Shown here: positions 17,892-26,811 of the stretch, one piece after another | Layout of the letters: each line of letters opens with the position of its first letter | Position numbering within the stretch: position 1 is the stretch's first letter | Source: Methylobacterium sp. 2A | Lineage (GTDB): Bacteria; Pseudomonadota; Alphaproteobacteria; Rhizobiales; Beijerinckiaceae | DNA length: 61,244 bases | Reading direction: 5' to 3' | Assembly (NCBI RefSeq): GCF_009806555.1 | Contig: NZ_VUOK01000035.1 | Location: forward strand, 1 to 61,244 | Notes under the pieces: generated by a model | The model's database searches: none | Told to the model about the DNA's origin: nothing | Seen by the model: only the letters and a program-made list of their open reading frames with translations | Position numbers and translations under genes: made by a program

Positions 17892-17930
17892 GCCCGGCAC
17901 GGCGGCGGTCGTGCCGGGCTACTTAAATTT
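17892..17930 (+). terminator. Terminator of the propeller gene
   Basis: A 10-bp perfect stem GCCCGGCACG/CGTGCCGGGC (17892-17901 and 17910-17919) is followed by TACTTAAATTT. It lies 31 bases past the stop codon. A further hairpin with GCGGCGCC/GGCGCCGC arms lies at 17956-17977, giving a cluster of stems between the convergent genes. Confidence 0.75.
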
Positions 17931-17988
17931 CGACTGCTGGGGGCGTGGCATGCCAGCGGCGCCTGTTTTGGCGCCGCACGATACAAGA

Positions 17989-18025
17989 AGCCCTGTGCGA
18001 GCGGTGATATGGCTCGCGCAGGGCT
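17989..18025 (-). terminator. Terminator of the Ala-rich orphan gene
   Basis: An inverted repeat pairs AGCCCTGTGCGAGC with GCTCGCGCAGGGCT across a 9-base loop, with one mismatch. On the minus strand it is followed by TTCTTGTAT. It sits about 30 bases past the stop of the gene ending at 18054. Confidence 0.72.
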
Positions 18026-18053
18026 AGGTGTCGGCCGATACTTGAAGAGTCGA

Positions 18054-18764
18054 TCAGGGCGTACCCCAGACGTGATCCCATACGCTCGTTGCAGCTTGCG
18101 CTGCTCGCATTTCTTCTTGAGTAAATTTTCCCGATGAACTGTCGGCGATCGCGCCGAGCGTTCCGCGGCTTAGCGTCAGGAAGCCGACCTTGATGCACCA
18201 ATCGTCGAGGGAGCGCGGCGTATCAGCGGTTTCACCCAGCCGCTTGTAGGCCGCGTCCAGAAATCTGCGCGCGTCCGGCACGTTCTCCCACCAGTCCCGC
18301 ACATCCTTGGGCGGCCTGTTTGCGGTGACGTTGTAGGTCTGGACTTCGACCGAGACGGTGACGATCGTCTGGCTCTGGACGGCGGTGCCGATCGGGTGAG
18401 CCTGGGCCGCGTTGTCGGCGGGCTGAGCGGCCGCGCCCCCGCTCGACCCCTCGCCGGACCCGCTGCTCCAGGCGTGGGCCTCGTCCGAAGCGCTGCCCTC
18501 GCTCGAAGCCTGCGCCTCAGCCTCTCCGTGGGCGCTGCTCTGGCCGAGCGCCACCTGGGCACGGGCCTGGGCCTGGGCGTGCACGAGGCCCAGGATCGCA
18601 TCCGCCGTCCCGATGGCGAAGCTGCGGCCGGTGCGCGGGTCGGGCGAGCGGAATGCGGCGGTCGACGCGGTCGCAGCCTTTCCCGTCCGGTCGGCCGCCG
18701 CGGTCTGCACGACCTGCAGGGCGACCTCGGCCCGAGAGGCGGCCGCCGTTATCGCGTAAGTCAT
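18054..18764 (-). CDS. Hypothetical Ala/Ser-rich protein
   Basis: A 236-residue protein that I do not recognise. The start is the ATG at 18764, with GGGGGA placed correctly upstream. Residues 1-60 are Ala-rich and could form an amphipathic helix (MTYAITAAASRAEVALQVVQ). The middle (about 70-125) is low complexity, rich in Ala, Gln, Gly, Ser and Glu. The C-terminal 90 residues look folded (DWWENVPDARRFLDAAYKRL, DDWCIKVGFLTLSRGTLGAI). No signal peptide, transmembrane helix or catalytic motif is evident. It lies between the intact propeller gene and the fragment of a second one, so it may belong to the same accessory island. The start and terminator support it being a real gene. Confidence 0.6.
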   Translation of the reverse strand: MTYAITAAASRAEVALQVVQTAAADRTGKAATASTAAFRSPDPRTGRSFAIGTADAILGLVHAQAQARAQVALGQSSAHGEAEAQASSEGSASDEAHAWSSGSGEGSSGGAAAQPADNAAQAHPIGTAVQSQTIVTVSVEVQTYNVTANRPPKDVRDWWENVPDARRFLDAAYKRLGETADTPRSLDDWCIKVGFLTLSRGTLGAIADSSSGKFTQEEMRAAQAATSVWDHVWGTP

Positions 18765-19001
18765 CGCTGGTCCCCCTTCGCTCCAGACCCGTGATCGACC
18801 ACTCAAATCGCTGCTGAAACAAAATGTTTCTGCTTTTGACCCCGTTCAAGCAGAGCCTTGTGCATCAGGTCTGGCAGAAAACATCCATCAGTAATTGATA
18901 GAAATACGAATCAGCATCTTCAGGTTTGCCGAATTACGATGATAGTCGATCCGTTACGGGGTGCAAGATCGCTGAAGGTGTCTTCGTGCTTTGGGCCGAC
19001 T

Positions 19002-19190
19002 TTCGCCTCGACGTCGAGCAATCTGGCGGCCAACGACGGCGGCACCGGCAACGACATCTTCGCGCGCACGATCCGTTCGACGGACGCGATCGACATCTAC
19101 CCCGCCGCGTCCGGCAAGACGGACTGGAACAAGGATGGGTCGGCGTGGAAGTACGGCAGCCTGTTGCTTGCCGATCTGGACCGGGACGCT
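19002..19190 (+). pseudogene. Fragment of a second propeller/VCBS gene
   Basis: These 189 bases match 17387-17556 of the propeller gene. The first 80 or so bases are almost identical (FASTSSNLAANDGGTGNDIF in both), then the copies diverge but keep AWKYGSLL and DRD. The copy has no start and ends exactly at the stop codon of the convergent smr gene, beyond which no similarity remains. It is diverged rather than a recent duplicate, so it is the remnant of a former tandem paralogue truncated by a deletion. Together with the intact copy it forms a direct repeat flanking the orphan gene. Confidence 0.78.
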
Positions 19191-19829
19191 TCAGCGCCGC
19201 CGCAACCGCACGTAGAGCGCCCCCGCGCCGCCGTGATGGCGGGCCGCCTCCTCGAAGCCCAGCACGATCCCACGCAGCTCCCCACCCCGCAGCCAGTGCG
19301 GCACGCTGCGGCGGAGCACGCCGCGCTCGGCGAAGGCCTCCGAGTAGCCCGGGCCGCCCTTGCCGGTGACGACCAGCACATAGGCATGGCCGGCGGCCCG
19401 CGCCCGGAGCAGGAAGCCGGTGAGCGCGGCGTGCGCCTCGGCCTGCACCATCCCGTGCAGGTCGATCCGCGCCTCGATGGCGAGGCGCCCCCGCCGCAGG
19501 CCGACCTTCGCGGTCCGCTCGAGCCCGGCGCTCGGGGCGTTGCGCTGCGGCGGCGCCTGATAGGGCGCGGCGGTGGCCGGACGCGGCGGCTCCGGCGCCG
19601 GCTTCGGCGGAAGTTTCTTGGCGCGCGGCTTCTTCGCGACCGGCGCCGCGGTCGGTTTCAGGATCGGGGCCGTCAGCGCCGGCATGGTGGCGGTCGGCGT
19701 GGGCATCTCGGGGGCGGCCTCGGGCACCGGCGTGGCGCGGCCCGGCAGGGGCGTCACCAGCTTGGCGATCGCGTCCCAGAGGCGGGCCTCTCCGGCGGTG
19801 AGGCGGCGCCCGCGGCGGGGCGGCCTCAT
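19191..19829 (-). CDS. Smr-domain protein
   Basis: A 212-residue protein with a C-terminal Smr (MutS2-type nuclease) domain: IDLHGMVQAEAHAAL (about residues 121-135), VLVVTGKGGPG (about 150-160) and a closing ALYVRLRRR. Smr domains bind or nick nucleic acids, and the LDLHG and TGKG motifs are the expected functional ones. The first 100 residues are Pro/Ala/Lys-rich and probably disordered. The ATG at 19829 overlaps the mltA stop (ATGA), indicating a shared transcript with mltA. The mltA-smr pair is common in Hyphomicrobiales, but the physiological role is not established. Confidence 0.9.
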   Translation of the reverse strand: MRPPRRGRRLTAGEARLWDAIAKLVTPLPGRATPVPEAAPEMPTPTATMPALTAPILKPTAAPVAKKPRAKKLPPKPAPEPPRPATAAPYQAPPQRNAPSAGLERTAKVGLRRGRLAIEARIDLHGMVQAEAHAALTGFLLRARAAGHAYVLVVTGKGGPGYSEAFAERGVLRRSVPHWLRGGELRGIVLGFEEAARHHGGAGALYVRLRRR

Positions 19830-21019
19830 CGGGAGCTTCCGCCCGGCGCGGCCTTCGGCAGCAGCACCACGAAGCCGATGGCGTCGCGCAGGTTTCCGGC
19901 CACGATGCCGGCCTGCGCGCCGGTCCCGACGAACAGATCGCCCCGGGCCGGCCCGACGATTGCCGAGCCCGTATCGGCCGCGATGACGAGGCGTCCGCCC
20001 TCGCCGGGGGCCGCGCCCGGAAGGGCGCCTGCGAGCCAGAACGGCAGCCCGTAGCGCCAGAGGCCCGCATCCACCGCGAGGCTGCGGCCGGGGCTGAGCG
20101 GCGCGTTGGCCGCCCCCGGCGGGCCGAGGGCGGGATCCTCGACCGGGGCGAGGCGGAAGAAGATGTAGGACGCGTTCGCCCGGATCAGGCGTTTTGCGAC
20201 GTCGGGATGCTCGCGCAGCCAGCCGGTCCAGCGCGCCAGCGTCAGGCCTTCGAGCGGCAGGTGCCCCTCCTGCACGATCAGCTTGGCCACCGCCGTGTAG
20301 GGCCGCCCGTTGCGCCCGTCGTAGAGCACCCGCACGGCCCGCCCGTCGGGCAGGCGCACGCGCCCGGAGCCCTGGACCTGCAGGACCAGCAGATCGACGG
20401 CATCGCGCAGCCACAGGATCGGCCGCGCCTGCGCGCCAAGCGCCCCATCCTCGATGGCGGCGCGGTCGGGATAGGGGGCGAACCCCTCCGCGGTGGCGCG
20501 GGCGGCGCGGAGCGTCGGATCGAGCCCGGGGCGGGTCTCGCCGGGGCCGAGGGACACGAGGTCGTCGGGCCGGGCGAGGACCGGCGTCGGGAAATCCGGC
20601 CGCGGATCGAGGGAGCCCGTCAGCTCGGGCTCGAAATAGCCGGTGAGAAAACCGGGTTGTCCGGGATCGGGCCGCTCGATCCGGAACGCGTCGAAGCGGT
20701 CGCGGAAGAAGGCGGCGGCATCGGGAACGGCGCCGCCCGCTGCCGCGCAGGCATCGGACAGGGCCGCCGGGTCGCCCGCGACGCTGGCGGGCTGCGGCAG
20801 AGCCGGTGCCGGAGCGGCGCAGACCCGGCGGAACGCGTCCAGGGCCGCGGCGGCGTCGGGACCGGGGAAACCCGGCAGCGCCTCGAAGGGTACGGGCTTC
20901 AGGGTCGCGTCGCCGACCACGGCCGGCGCGGCGGCCGATAAACCCGGCCCGCCGAGTACGAGGAGGGCGGCCGTGACGGCTCCGGGCCAGGTGCGCGGGA
21001 TCCTGCGCGGGATCGTCAC
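19826..21019 (-). CDS. mltA: Membrane-bound lytic murein transglycosylase A (MltA)
   Basis: Cleaves peptidoglycan to 1,6-anhydromuropeptides for wall turnover. The 397-residue protein has a Sec-type signal peptide (about 1-30, hydrophobic [19 protein letters not shown]) and the MltA domain with [10 protein letters not shown] (about 124-133) and [14 protein letters not shown] (about 214-227). The C-terminal 3D domain carries the catalytic Asp ([18 protein letters not shown]). The signal peptide has no obvious lipobox Cys, so it may be soluble in the periplasm. It lies 18 bases after timA and overlaps smr by 4 bases. Confidence 0.93.
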   Translation of the reverse strand: MTIPRRIPRTWPGAVTAALLVLGGPGLSAAAPAVVGDATLKPVPFEALPGFPGPDAAAALDAFRRVCAAPAPALPQPASVAGDPAALSDACAAAGGAVPDAAAFFRDRFDAFRIERPDPGQPGFLTGYFEPELTGSLDPRPDFPTPVLARPDDLVSLGPGETRPGLDPTLRAARATAEGFAPYPDRAAIEDGALGAQARPILWLRDAVDLLVLQVQGSGRVRLPDGRAVRVLYDGRNGRPYTAVAKLIVQEGHLPLEGLTLARWTGWLREHPDVAKRLIRANASYIFFRLAPVEDPALGPPGAANAPLSPGRSLAVDAGLWRYGLPFWLAGALPGAAPGEGGRLVIAADTGSAIVGPARGDLFVGTGAQAGIVAGNLRDAIGFVVLLPKAAPGGSSR

Positions 21020-21037
21020 GGTGCAGCCGTCAGGCGG

Positions 21038-21754
21038 TCAGGCGCCGGCCTCGGTGGCCACGAGCTGCCAGTTCGGGTCGCGCGAGCCGAGGGTACGGGC
21101 GAAGGTCCAGACATCGGGCACCTCGACCACGGTCTCGGCGCTGCCGTCCACCACCTTGCCCTCCGCGTTGCGGGTGGCGGTGATCAGGTTCGACAGGAAC
21201 CGCACGGTGATCTGCGCGACGCGGTTGCGCACCTCGACGGCCACGATCTCGGCCTTGTCGATCGAGACGAAGGTGGTTTCCAGGGTCTGGCGGTTGCGCT
21301 CGCGCTCGGCGATCGCCCGCTCGAAGGCCTCGCCGACTTCCTTGGACAGGAGGCCCCGCAGGGTCTTCCGGTCGCCCTTGGCGAAGGCGATCATGATGGC
21401 CTCGTAGGCCGCTTTCGCGCCCTCCAGGAAGGCGCGCGGATCGAAGCTCGGCTCGGCCTGGACACAGGCTTCGAGCCCGCGGGCGACCTCGGAGCCGGGC
21501 TCGGCGATCCCGCGCCAGTCGCGCGGCGCCGGGGCGGGCGCCGGAGCCGGGGGCGCCCGGTCGGCGCCCGGCAGGCGCACGACGTTGTCGCCCTCGCTGC
21601 GCGTCTGGGGCTCGGTTCGGCTGCGGTCGACCGGCTTGAACGGCGAGCGTTCCGCACCGGTCTTCTGGCCCAGCACCGAGCGCAGGCGCCAGATCACGAA
21701 GACTGCGAGCGCGAGGAAGATGATCGTCGTAACGTCGAAACTGTCCTGCATCAC
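21038..21754 (-). CDS. Tim44/TimA-domain membrane protein
   Basis: A 238-residue protein with an N-terminal transmembrane anchor ([19 protein letters not shown], about 6-24), a charged Pro-rich linker (35-80) and a C-terminal Tim44-like domain (about 100-235). In alphaproteobacteria the homologue TimA is an inner-membrane protein related to the mitochondrial import motor component Tim44. Translation may start at either of two adjacent ATGs (21754 or 21751). It lies upstream of mltA-smr and divergent from secB; this neighbourhood is conserved in related genomes. Confidence 0.9.
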   Translation of the reverse strand: MMQDSFDVTTIIFLALAVFVIWRLRSVLGQKTGAERSPFKPVDRSRTEPQTRSEGDNVVRLPGADRAPPAPAPAPAPRDWRGIAEPGSEVARGLEACVQAEPSFDPRAFLEGAKAAYEAIMIAFAKGDRKTLRGLLSKEVGEAFERAIAERERNRQTLETTFVSIDKAEIVAVEVRNRVAQITVRFLSNLITATRNAEGKVVDGSAETVVEVPDVWTFARTLGSRDPNWQLVATEAGA

Positions 21755-22096
21755 CGATCCGATGGTGGCCGCGGCGCGACCCTGTGCCCCTTGCTCAGGT
21801 CACGCGCGGTGCGGCGCCGGCAAAGCGCGCATAGTCCTGACGACTCATATCCGACCAACGCGCCGGGAGCGAGCCGGTTGTACCGGAGGGACCCAATACC
21901 GCGGTCGGATCTCGATATGGGTCGCGGTCGCCATCGGCGCCAGCGCCCCGCCGGCTCTCTCGACCCGCTCGCTTGTCGAGGCCCGGCGCGCGTGTTAGCG
22001 GCCCTGCCGTTCGGGGCAGTTCCGCGGCGCGATCCAGCGGCACCCGCTGAGACAACCCGCGCCGGCTCCGCCGGCCGATCGAGAAGGAAGACCCGC
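21755..22096. other. Divergent intergenic region between timA and secB
   Basis: These 342 bases contain no family-like protein and no recognised RNA gene. The region should hold promoters for timA (minus) and secB (plus). The only assignable signal is AAGGA shortly before the secB ATG. Several short GC-rich inverted repeats are present, but none has a T-run. Confidence 0.45.
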
Positions 22097-22597
22097 ATGG
22101 CCGATTCTCCGGCAGCGAACGGCAACGGCGGCGGCATGCCGCAGGGCGATATGCCGATGATCAACGCCCTGGCGCAGTACACGAAGGATCTCTCCTTCGA
22201 GAATCCGAACGCGCCGCGCTCCCTGCAGCCCAAGGAGGGCCAGGGGCCGCAGATCAATATCCAGGTCAACGTCAACGCCTCCCAGCTCTCGGAGACCGAC
22301 TTCGAGGTCGAGCTCAAGCTCGACGGCGATGCCAAGATCCAGAACGAGGTGCTGTTCGCCTTCGAGGTGACCTATGCGGGCGTGTTCCGCCTGCTGAACA
22401 TCCCGGCCGACCAGATTCACCCGGCCGTGATGATCGAGTGCCCGCGCCTGCTCTTCCCCTTCGCCCGCCAGATCGTGGCCGAGGCGGTGCGGAACGGCGG
22501 CTTCCCGCCCCTCTACATCGATCCGATCGACTTCGTCGGCCTCTACCGGCAGAAGGTCATGGAGCAGCAGGGCGCACCGGGACCGCTCGCTTCCTGA
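22097..22597 (+). CDS. secB: Protein-export chaperone SecB
   Basis: Holds preproteins unfolded and delivers them to SecA. The 166-residue protein matches SecB in length and motifs: [13 protein letters not shown] (about 28-40), [28 protein letters not shown] and the C-terminal [29 protein letters not shown], here split at the conserved Gly-Gly. The ATG at 22097 is preceded by AAGGA. The first 20 residues are a Gly/Asn-rich extension. It is divergent from timA and converges on the LysR gene 19 bases downstream. Confidence 0.97.
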   Translation: MADSPAANGNGGGMPQGDMPMINALAQYTKDLSFENPNAPRSLQPKEGQGPQINIQVNVNASQLSETDFEVELKLDGDAKIQNEVLFAFEVTYAGVFRLLNIPADQIHPAVMIECPRLLFPFARQIVAEAVRNGGFPPLYIDPIDFVGLYRQKVMEQQGAPGPLAS

Positions 22598-22616
22598 GCC
22601 CGGATCCCGGCAGCCC

Positions 22617-23504
22617 TCAGCGGCCGCCGGGGCCACGATAGGCCGCCGCCAGGGCGCGCAGCGCATCCGCGGCCGGCCCCCTCAAGGGGCGGGCGTGCAG
22701 CATCACCCGGGTGAGCGGGAGTTCGGGCAGGCCCAGGCGCTCCCCGGCCTCCGCCACTCCAGCCGGCGCCGTGCTCGGCGCCAGCGCCGCCACCGCGAGC
22801 CCGGCCGCCACGGCGGCGCCGACCGCCGCGACGCCGCCGCCGACGAACACCTCCCGCCAGGGCAGGCCGGCCGCGTCGAGGGCCGCCTCGGCCGACATCC
22901 GGACATTGCAGGGACCCGCCAGGGTCGCGAGCGGCAGCGGCCGTCCCGTCCCGTCGGCCCAGGCGAAGGACGGGGCGGCGAACCAGCACAGCCGCTCCGC
23001 CGCCAGGACCGTGCCGCCCTCCGGCTCCTCCGCGTCATCGACGCCCGCACGCACCAGAACCGCGTCGAAGCGGCCCGCCACGAAGGCGGGGCGCAGGTCG
23101 CGTGACGGCAGGATCGTCACCTCCGGCACCACGCCCATCCCGTCGAGGCCGAGCCGGGCGAGCCGGCCCGGCAGATCGGGGCCGGCGACGTGATCGCTGA
23201 TGCCGAGGCTGAGCCGCGGCGGAGGCGCGTCCGCGAGATCCGCCACCGCGCGGGCATGGGCTTCCAGGAGGAGCCGGGCCGAGGGCAGGAACTTGGCGCC
23301 GCGGAGCGTCGGGGCCACGTGGCGCGGCGTCCGGTCCAGGAGGCGCAGGCCCAGCCTGTCCTCCAGCCGCTTCACCCGCAGGCTGATCGCCGCCTGGGAG
23401 GTCGCCAGGGAATCGGCGGCGCGGGTGAAGCTCGCGAGATCGACCACCCGCACGAAGGCACGCACGCCCTCGATGTCCAGCAGGGTCTCGGCGCGCGGCA
23501 GCAT
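22617..23504 (-). CDS. LysR-family regulator of the DUF4865/tautomerase cluster
   Basis: A 295-residue LysR protein with the HTH at about 20-60 (LASFTRAADSLATSQAAISLRVKRLE) and an effector domain rich in Ala and Gly. The start is the ATG at 23504 (MLPRAETLLDIEG). It is divergent from the DUF4865 gene, with an inverted repeat (23522-23541) between them. LysR regulators next to DUF4865 and tautomerase genes recur in many bacteria, so control of that pair is a reasonable inference. Confidence 0.9.
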   Translation of the reverse strand: MLPRAETLLDIEGVRAFVRVVDLASFTRAADSLATSQAAISLRVKRLEDRLGLRLLDRTPRHVAPTLRGAKFLPSARLLLEAHARAVADLADAPPPRLSLGISDHVAGPDLPGRLARLGLDGMGVVPEVTILPSRDLRPAFVAGRFDAVLVRAGVDDAEEPEGGTVLAAERLCWFAAPSFAWADGTGRPLPLATLAGPCNVRMSAEAALDAAGLPWREVFVGGGVAAVGAAVAAGLAVAALAPSTAPAGVAEAGERLGLPELPLTRVMLHARPLRGPAADALRALAAAYRGPGGR

Positions 23505-23521
23505 GACGGATCCGTTATGGC

Positions 23522-23541
23522 AGATATAGCCGCCCATATCT
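23522..23541. promoter_or_regulatory. Candidate LysR operator
   Basis: AGATAT-N8-ATATCT is a perfect 6+6 inverted repeat in the 91-base gap between the divergent LysR and DUF4865 genes. It begins 17 bases upstream of the LysR start. Spacing and AT-rich arms fit LysR-type binding sites. Confidence 0.55.
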
Positions 23542-23595
23542 TTCTGTAATTTACGGCGGCTGCAACCCTGCCTGCGGACGAACCCGGAGGACAGG

Positions 23596-24168
23596 ATGAT
23601 TCTCACCCGCTACCGCCACCCGCTGCCGGCCGATTACGACATGGCGCGCATCCGGGACCGCGTCGCGGCGCGCGGCCCGCTTTGGGACGACGCGCCGGGG
23701 CTGGTCTTCAAGGCCTTCACGATCGAGGACCGGGCGCGCGGCGCGGCCGCCAACGCCTATTCCTCACTCTACCTCTGGCATGACCCGGCCGCGGCGGCCG
23801 GCTTCTTTGCCGGGGCCGCCTTTCAGGCCGTCATCGAGACCTTCGGCCGGCCGCGCACGGAGGTCTGGCTACCCTTCACCGTCAGCCCGGGTGGCGCGGC
23901 GGGGGCTCGAAGCCTCGCCATCACCGAGCGGATCCTGGCAGCGGACGCCGACCTCGCCGCCGAGCGCCGCGCCGAGGCGGAGCAGGGCGGCGCTCTGGCC
24001 GCCGAGCCCGACGTGCTGGCGGTCGTGTCGGGGCTCGATCCCGCAGCCTGGCGCCTCGTGCGCTTCGTGCTGCGTGCCGATGGGCCGGCCGCCGGCACGC
24101 CGGAGATCGCCCATCTCGCCGCCCCCGGGATCGCGGTCCTGCGGGGCGCTCCCGCCCACGCAGCCTGA
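23596..24168 (+). CDS. DUF4865 family protein
   Basis: A 190-residue protein matching the DUF4865 family: MILTRYRHPLPADYDMARIRDRVAARG, then APGLVFKAFTIEDR and YSSLYLWHDPAAAAGFF; this sequence is quoted in separate short blocks of the first 80 residues. The family has an unknown function, and members occur beside LysR regulators and tautomerases. The ATG at 23596 follows a good GGAGGAC site. The C-terminal half is Ala-rich and variable. It sits 11 bases upstream of the tautomerase and is probably cotranscribed with it. Confidence 0.85.
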   Translation: MILTRYRHPLPADYDMARIRDRVAARGPLWDDAPGLVFKAFTIEDRARGAAANAYSSLYLWHDPAAAAGFFAGAAFQAVIETFGRPRTEVWLPFTVSPGGAAGARSLAITERILAADADLAAERRAEAEQGGALAAEPDVLAVVSGLDPAAWRLVRFVLRADGPAAGTPEIAHLAAPGIAVLRGAPAHAA

Positions 24169-24179
24169 GGAGCCCGTCC

Positions 24180-24569
24180 ATGCCCCTGACCCGCATCTCC
24201 CTGCGCGCCGGCACGAGCCCGGCATACCGCGCCGCCCTGATCCAAGGTCTCTACGCCGCCCAGCGCGAGACCTTCGCGGTACCGGAGGACGATCTGTTCG
24301 CCGTGATCCACGAGCACGACGCGACCGGCTTCGCCTTCGGGCGCCCGTATCTCGGCATCGCGCGGGACGCGGATCTGGTTCTGATCCAGATCACCGCCAA
24401 TGCGACCCGCACGATCGACCCGAAACGCGCACTCGACGTGGCCATCGCCCGCAATCTCGCGCACGATCCCGGGGCGGCGCCCGGCAACGTATGCGTGAAT
24501 CTCGTCGAGGTCGCACCGGACAACTGGTCGTTCGGCGACGGGCTCATGCAGTACGGGCCGCCGGTGTGA
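24180..24569 (+). CDS. Tautomerase-family protein
   Basis: A 129-residue member of the 4-oxalocrotonate tautomerase/MIF superfamily. It starts MPLTRISLR, so removal of Met would expose the catalytic N-terminal Pro. The body (IQGLYAAQRETFAVPEDDLF, then QITANATRTIDPKR and VNLVEVAPDNWSFGDG) matches the longer, roughly 130-residue cis-CaaD/MSAD-like members. Activity on a natural substrate is unknown. It is translated just after the DUF4865 gene. Confidence 0.88.
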   Translation: MPLTRISLRAGTSPAYRAALIQGLYAAQRETFAVPEDDLFAVIHEHDATGFAFGRPYLGIARDADLVLIQITANATRTIDPKRALDVAIARNLAHDPGAAPGNVCVNLVEVAPDNWSFGDGLMQYGPPV

Positions 24570-24639
24570 CGCGAGGCAGGCTTGACCGCACGGGGGCTCC
24601 GGCCCAGTTCGTGCGGCCCTCGCAGATTTGCCGGTCGGA

Positions 24640-25872
24640 ATGTCTCCCACGACGCATCTTTCCCTGATCAACGTCTTCATCGGCGATATCCAGGGCGGCC
24701 TCGGCCCCTTCCTCGGGACATGGCTGGCGCAGGCGGCCTCGTGGAGTCCGGCGCGGGTCGGCTTCGTCATCACGCTGGTCGGGTTCGGGACGCTGTTCCT
24801 GAGCGGCCCGTTCGGCGCCCTGGTGGACCGCTATCCCAAGCCCCGCCTGCTGATCGCGCTGGCCTGCGGCGGCATCCTGGCCGGCACGCTGCTGCTGCTG
24901 CCGGCGCGCAGCTTCGCTGCCGTGCTGTGCGCCCAGCTCCTGGCCGCGGCGGGCGGCACGCTGCTCCTGCCGGCGGTGGCGAACCTGACGCTCGGGATCG
25001 TCGGGAAGGACCGGTTTCCCAAGCAGCAGGGGCGCAACCAAGCGTTCAACCATGTCGGCATCCTGGTCGCGGCCGGCGGCATCAGCCTCGGGACCGGGTA
25101 TTTCGGCCCGGCGATCGCCTTCTGGGTGCTCGGCGGCATGGCGCTGGCGGCGATCGTCGCCACGCTGACGACGCCGGCCGGCGCCTGGAACCGGCGGCGG
25201 GCGGTGGGCTGGCAGGAGGATGCGGAGGACGAGCCGGAGCGCAGCGGCATCCGGCAGGTCCTGGGCAACCGCCGCCTCCTCGTGCTGACCGTGGCGCTGA
25301 CGCTGTTCAACCTCGGCAATGGCGGCATGCTCTCGCTGCTCGGCCAGAAGCTCGTGGCCACGGCCGCCGACGCCACGACCTGGACGGCGCGCTACGTGAT
25401 GGTGGCGCAACTCGTGATGGTGCCGGTGGCTTTGTTCGCCGGCTCGCTCGCGGACAAGCGCGGACGGCGCCAGCTCCTGATGGTGGCCTTCGCGGTACTG
25501 CCGGTACGGGCCCTCCTGTCCGGCCTGATCGACGATCCGGTCTGGCTCATCGCGGCCGAGGTTCTGGACGGCGTGGCCTCGGGGATCGTCGGCGTGGCGG
25601 TGCCGGTGGTGGTCGCGGACCTGACCTGGGGCTCCGGGCGGACCCAGACGGCGCTCGGCAGCGTCAACGCGGTGCAGGGAGTCGGAGGCGCCCTGTCGGG
25701 CTGGTACGGCGGGTTGTCGTACGGCCTGTTCGGCTGGACCGGCGCGTTCCTCGCCCTCGGCGTGCCGGCGCTCTTCGCCCTGGGCCTCGTGATCTGGCTC
25801 GACGCCACGCCCGAACCCGGCCGCCGCCGCAAGCGACGGGAGCGGCGCGAAGCGGCGATGCAGGGGGCCTGA
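24640..25872 (+). CDS. MFS transporter
   Basis: A 410-residue integral membrane protein with 12 predicted transmembrane helices and the MFS loop motif GPFGALVDRYPKPRL near residue 55, plus the second-half ADKRGRRQLL loop. It probably exports a small compound, but no substrate signature is visible. The ATG at 24640 is preferred over an in-frame TTG at 24628. The gene follows the tautomerase by 70 bases and could be the transport arm of the same LysR-controlled unit. It ends before a shared bidirectional terminator. Confidence 0.88.
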   Translation: MSPTTHLSLINVFIGDIQGGLGPFLGTWLAQAASWSPARVGFVITLVGFGTLFLSGPFGALVDRYPKPRLLIALACGGILAGTLLLLPARSFAAVLCAQLLAAAGGTLLLPAVANLTLGIVGKDRFPKQQGRNQAFNHVGILVAAGGISLGTGYFGPAIAFWVLGGMALAAIVATLTTPAGAWNRRRAVGWQEDAEDEPERSGIRQVLGNRRLLVLTVALTLFNLGNGGMLSLLGQKLVATAADATTWTARYVMVAQLVMVPVALFAGSLADKRGRRQLLMVAFAVLPVRALLSGLIDDPVWLIAAEVLDGVASGIVGVAVPVVVADLTWGSGRTQTALGSVNAVQGVGGALSGWYGGLSYGLFGWTGAFLALGVPALFALGLVIWLDATPEPGRRRKRRERREAAMQGA

Positions 25873-25890
25873 GCCCCTCCAATAACAAGA

Positions 25891-25913
25891 AAGCCCGGCC
25901 ATGGGCCGGGCTT
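25891..25913. terminator. Bidirectional terminator between MFS and rpoH genes
   Basis: A 10-bp perfect stem AAGCCCGGCC/GGCCGGGCTT with a 3-base loop lies between convergent genes. On the minus strand it is followed by TCTTGTTATT, so it ends rpoH; on the plus strand it is followed by GGTT, which is weaker. Confidence 0.85.
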
Positions 25914-25935
25914 GGTTCAGGGTCTGTGAGGCCGT

Positions 25936-26811
25936 TCAGCCGATATGCGGGCTGCCGGTGGCGGCGGGGAACCGGTCGGCGAGCGCGCGGCGCAGCTTTT
26001 CCAGAGCCCGGTTCTCGATCTGGCGGACCCGCTCCTTCGAGATGCCGAGCCGCTGTCCCAGCGCTTCCAGCGTCGCCTGATCCTCGGCGAGCCGGCGCTC
26101 GCGCAGGATGCGCAATTCGCGCTCGGAGAGCACGGTCAGGGCCTGCTGGAGCCAGCTGAGGCGCCGCTCGCCATCGACCGTGGCGCTCACCGTCTCGTCC
26201 GGCAGGTCGGCGCCATCGACCAGAAAGTCCATCCGCTCCGAGGAGGCGTCGCTGTCCTCGCCCACGGGGGCATTGAGCGACATGTCGGGGCCGGACAGGC
26301 GGGCATCCATCAGGGCGACGTCGTCGCGGGAGACGCCGATCGCGCTGGCGATCCGGCGATGGATCTCGTCGCCGACATGTTCCTCGGTGGATTGCATCAG
26401 CCGGGCGCGCAGGCGGCGCAGGTTGAAGAACAGCGCCTTCTGAGCCGAGGACGTGCCGCCGCGCACGATCGACCAGTTGCGCAGGATGTAATCCTGGATC
26501 GAGGCGCGGATCCACCATGTCGCGTAGGTGGAGAAACGGACATCCCGCTCCGGCTCGAACCGGGCGGCGGCCTCCATCAGGCCGACATGGCCCTCCTGGA
26601 CGAGGTCGGCCATGGGCAGGCCATAGTGACGAAAACGCCCCGCCAGGGCGATGACGAGGCGCATATGGGCCGAGATCAGACGGTGCAGGGCGCGCTCGTC
26701 ACGCTCATCCTTCCACCGGACGGCGAGGCCGCGTTCCTCCTCCCGGGCCAGGAAGGGCGCCTCCATCGCAGTCCGGATGAACTGCCTACGTATTCCCGCG
26801 ATCTCAGCCAT
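25936..26811 (-). CDS. rpoH: RNA polymerase sigma factor RpoH (sigma-32)
   Basis: A heat-shock-type sigma factor of 291 residues. Region 2 is intact (DLVQEGHVGLMEAAARF, 69-85, then DVRFSTYATWWIRASIQDYI, 90-109), and the RpoH box QKALFFNLRR (124-133) distinguishes it from other sigma-70 members. Region 4 ends LGISKERVRQIENRALEKLRRAL. The start is the ATG at 26811 (MAEIAGIRR) with a GGCGGA ribosome site; the long open frame upstream is not conserved. Alphaproteobacteria often have more than one rpoH; placement beyond carD and fdxA suggests the stress-related RpoH2 group, but this is uncertain. Confidence 0.93.
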   Translation of the reverse strand: MAEIAGIRRQFIRTAMEAPFLAREEERGLAVRWKDERDERALHRLISAHMRLVIALAGRFRHYGLPMADLVQEGHVGLMEAAARFEPERDVRFSTYATWWIRASIQDYILRNWSIVRGGTSSAQKALFFNLRRLRARLMQSTEEHVGDEIHRRIASAIGVSRDDVALMDARLSGPDMSLNAPVGEDSDASSERMDFLVDGADLPDETVSATVDGERRLSWLQQALTVLSERELRILRERRLAEDQATLEALGQRLGISKERVRQIENRALEKLRRALADRFPAATGSPHIG

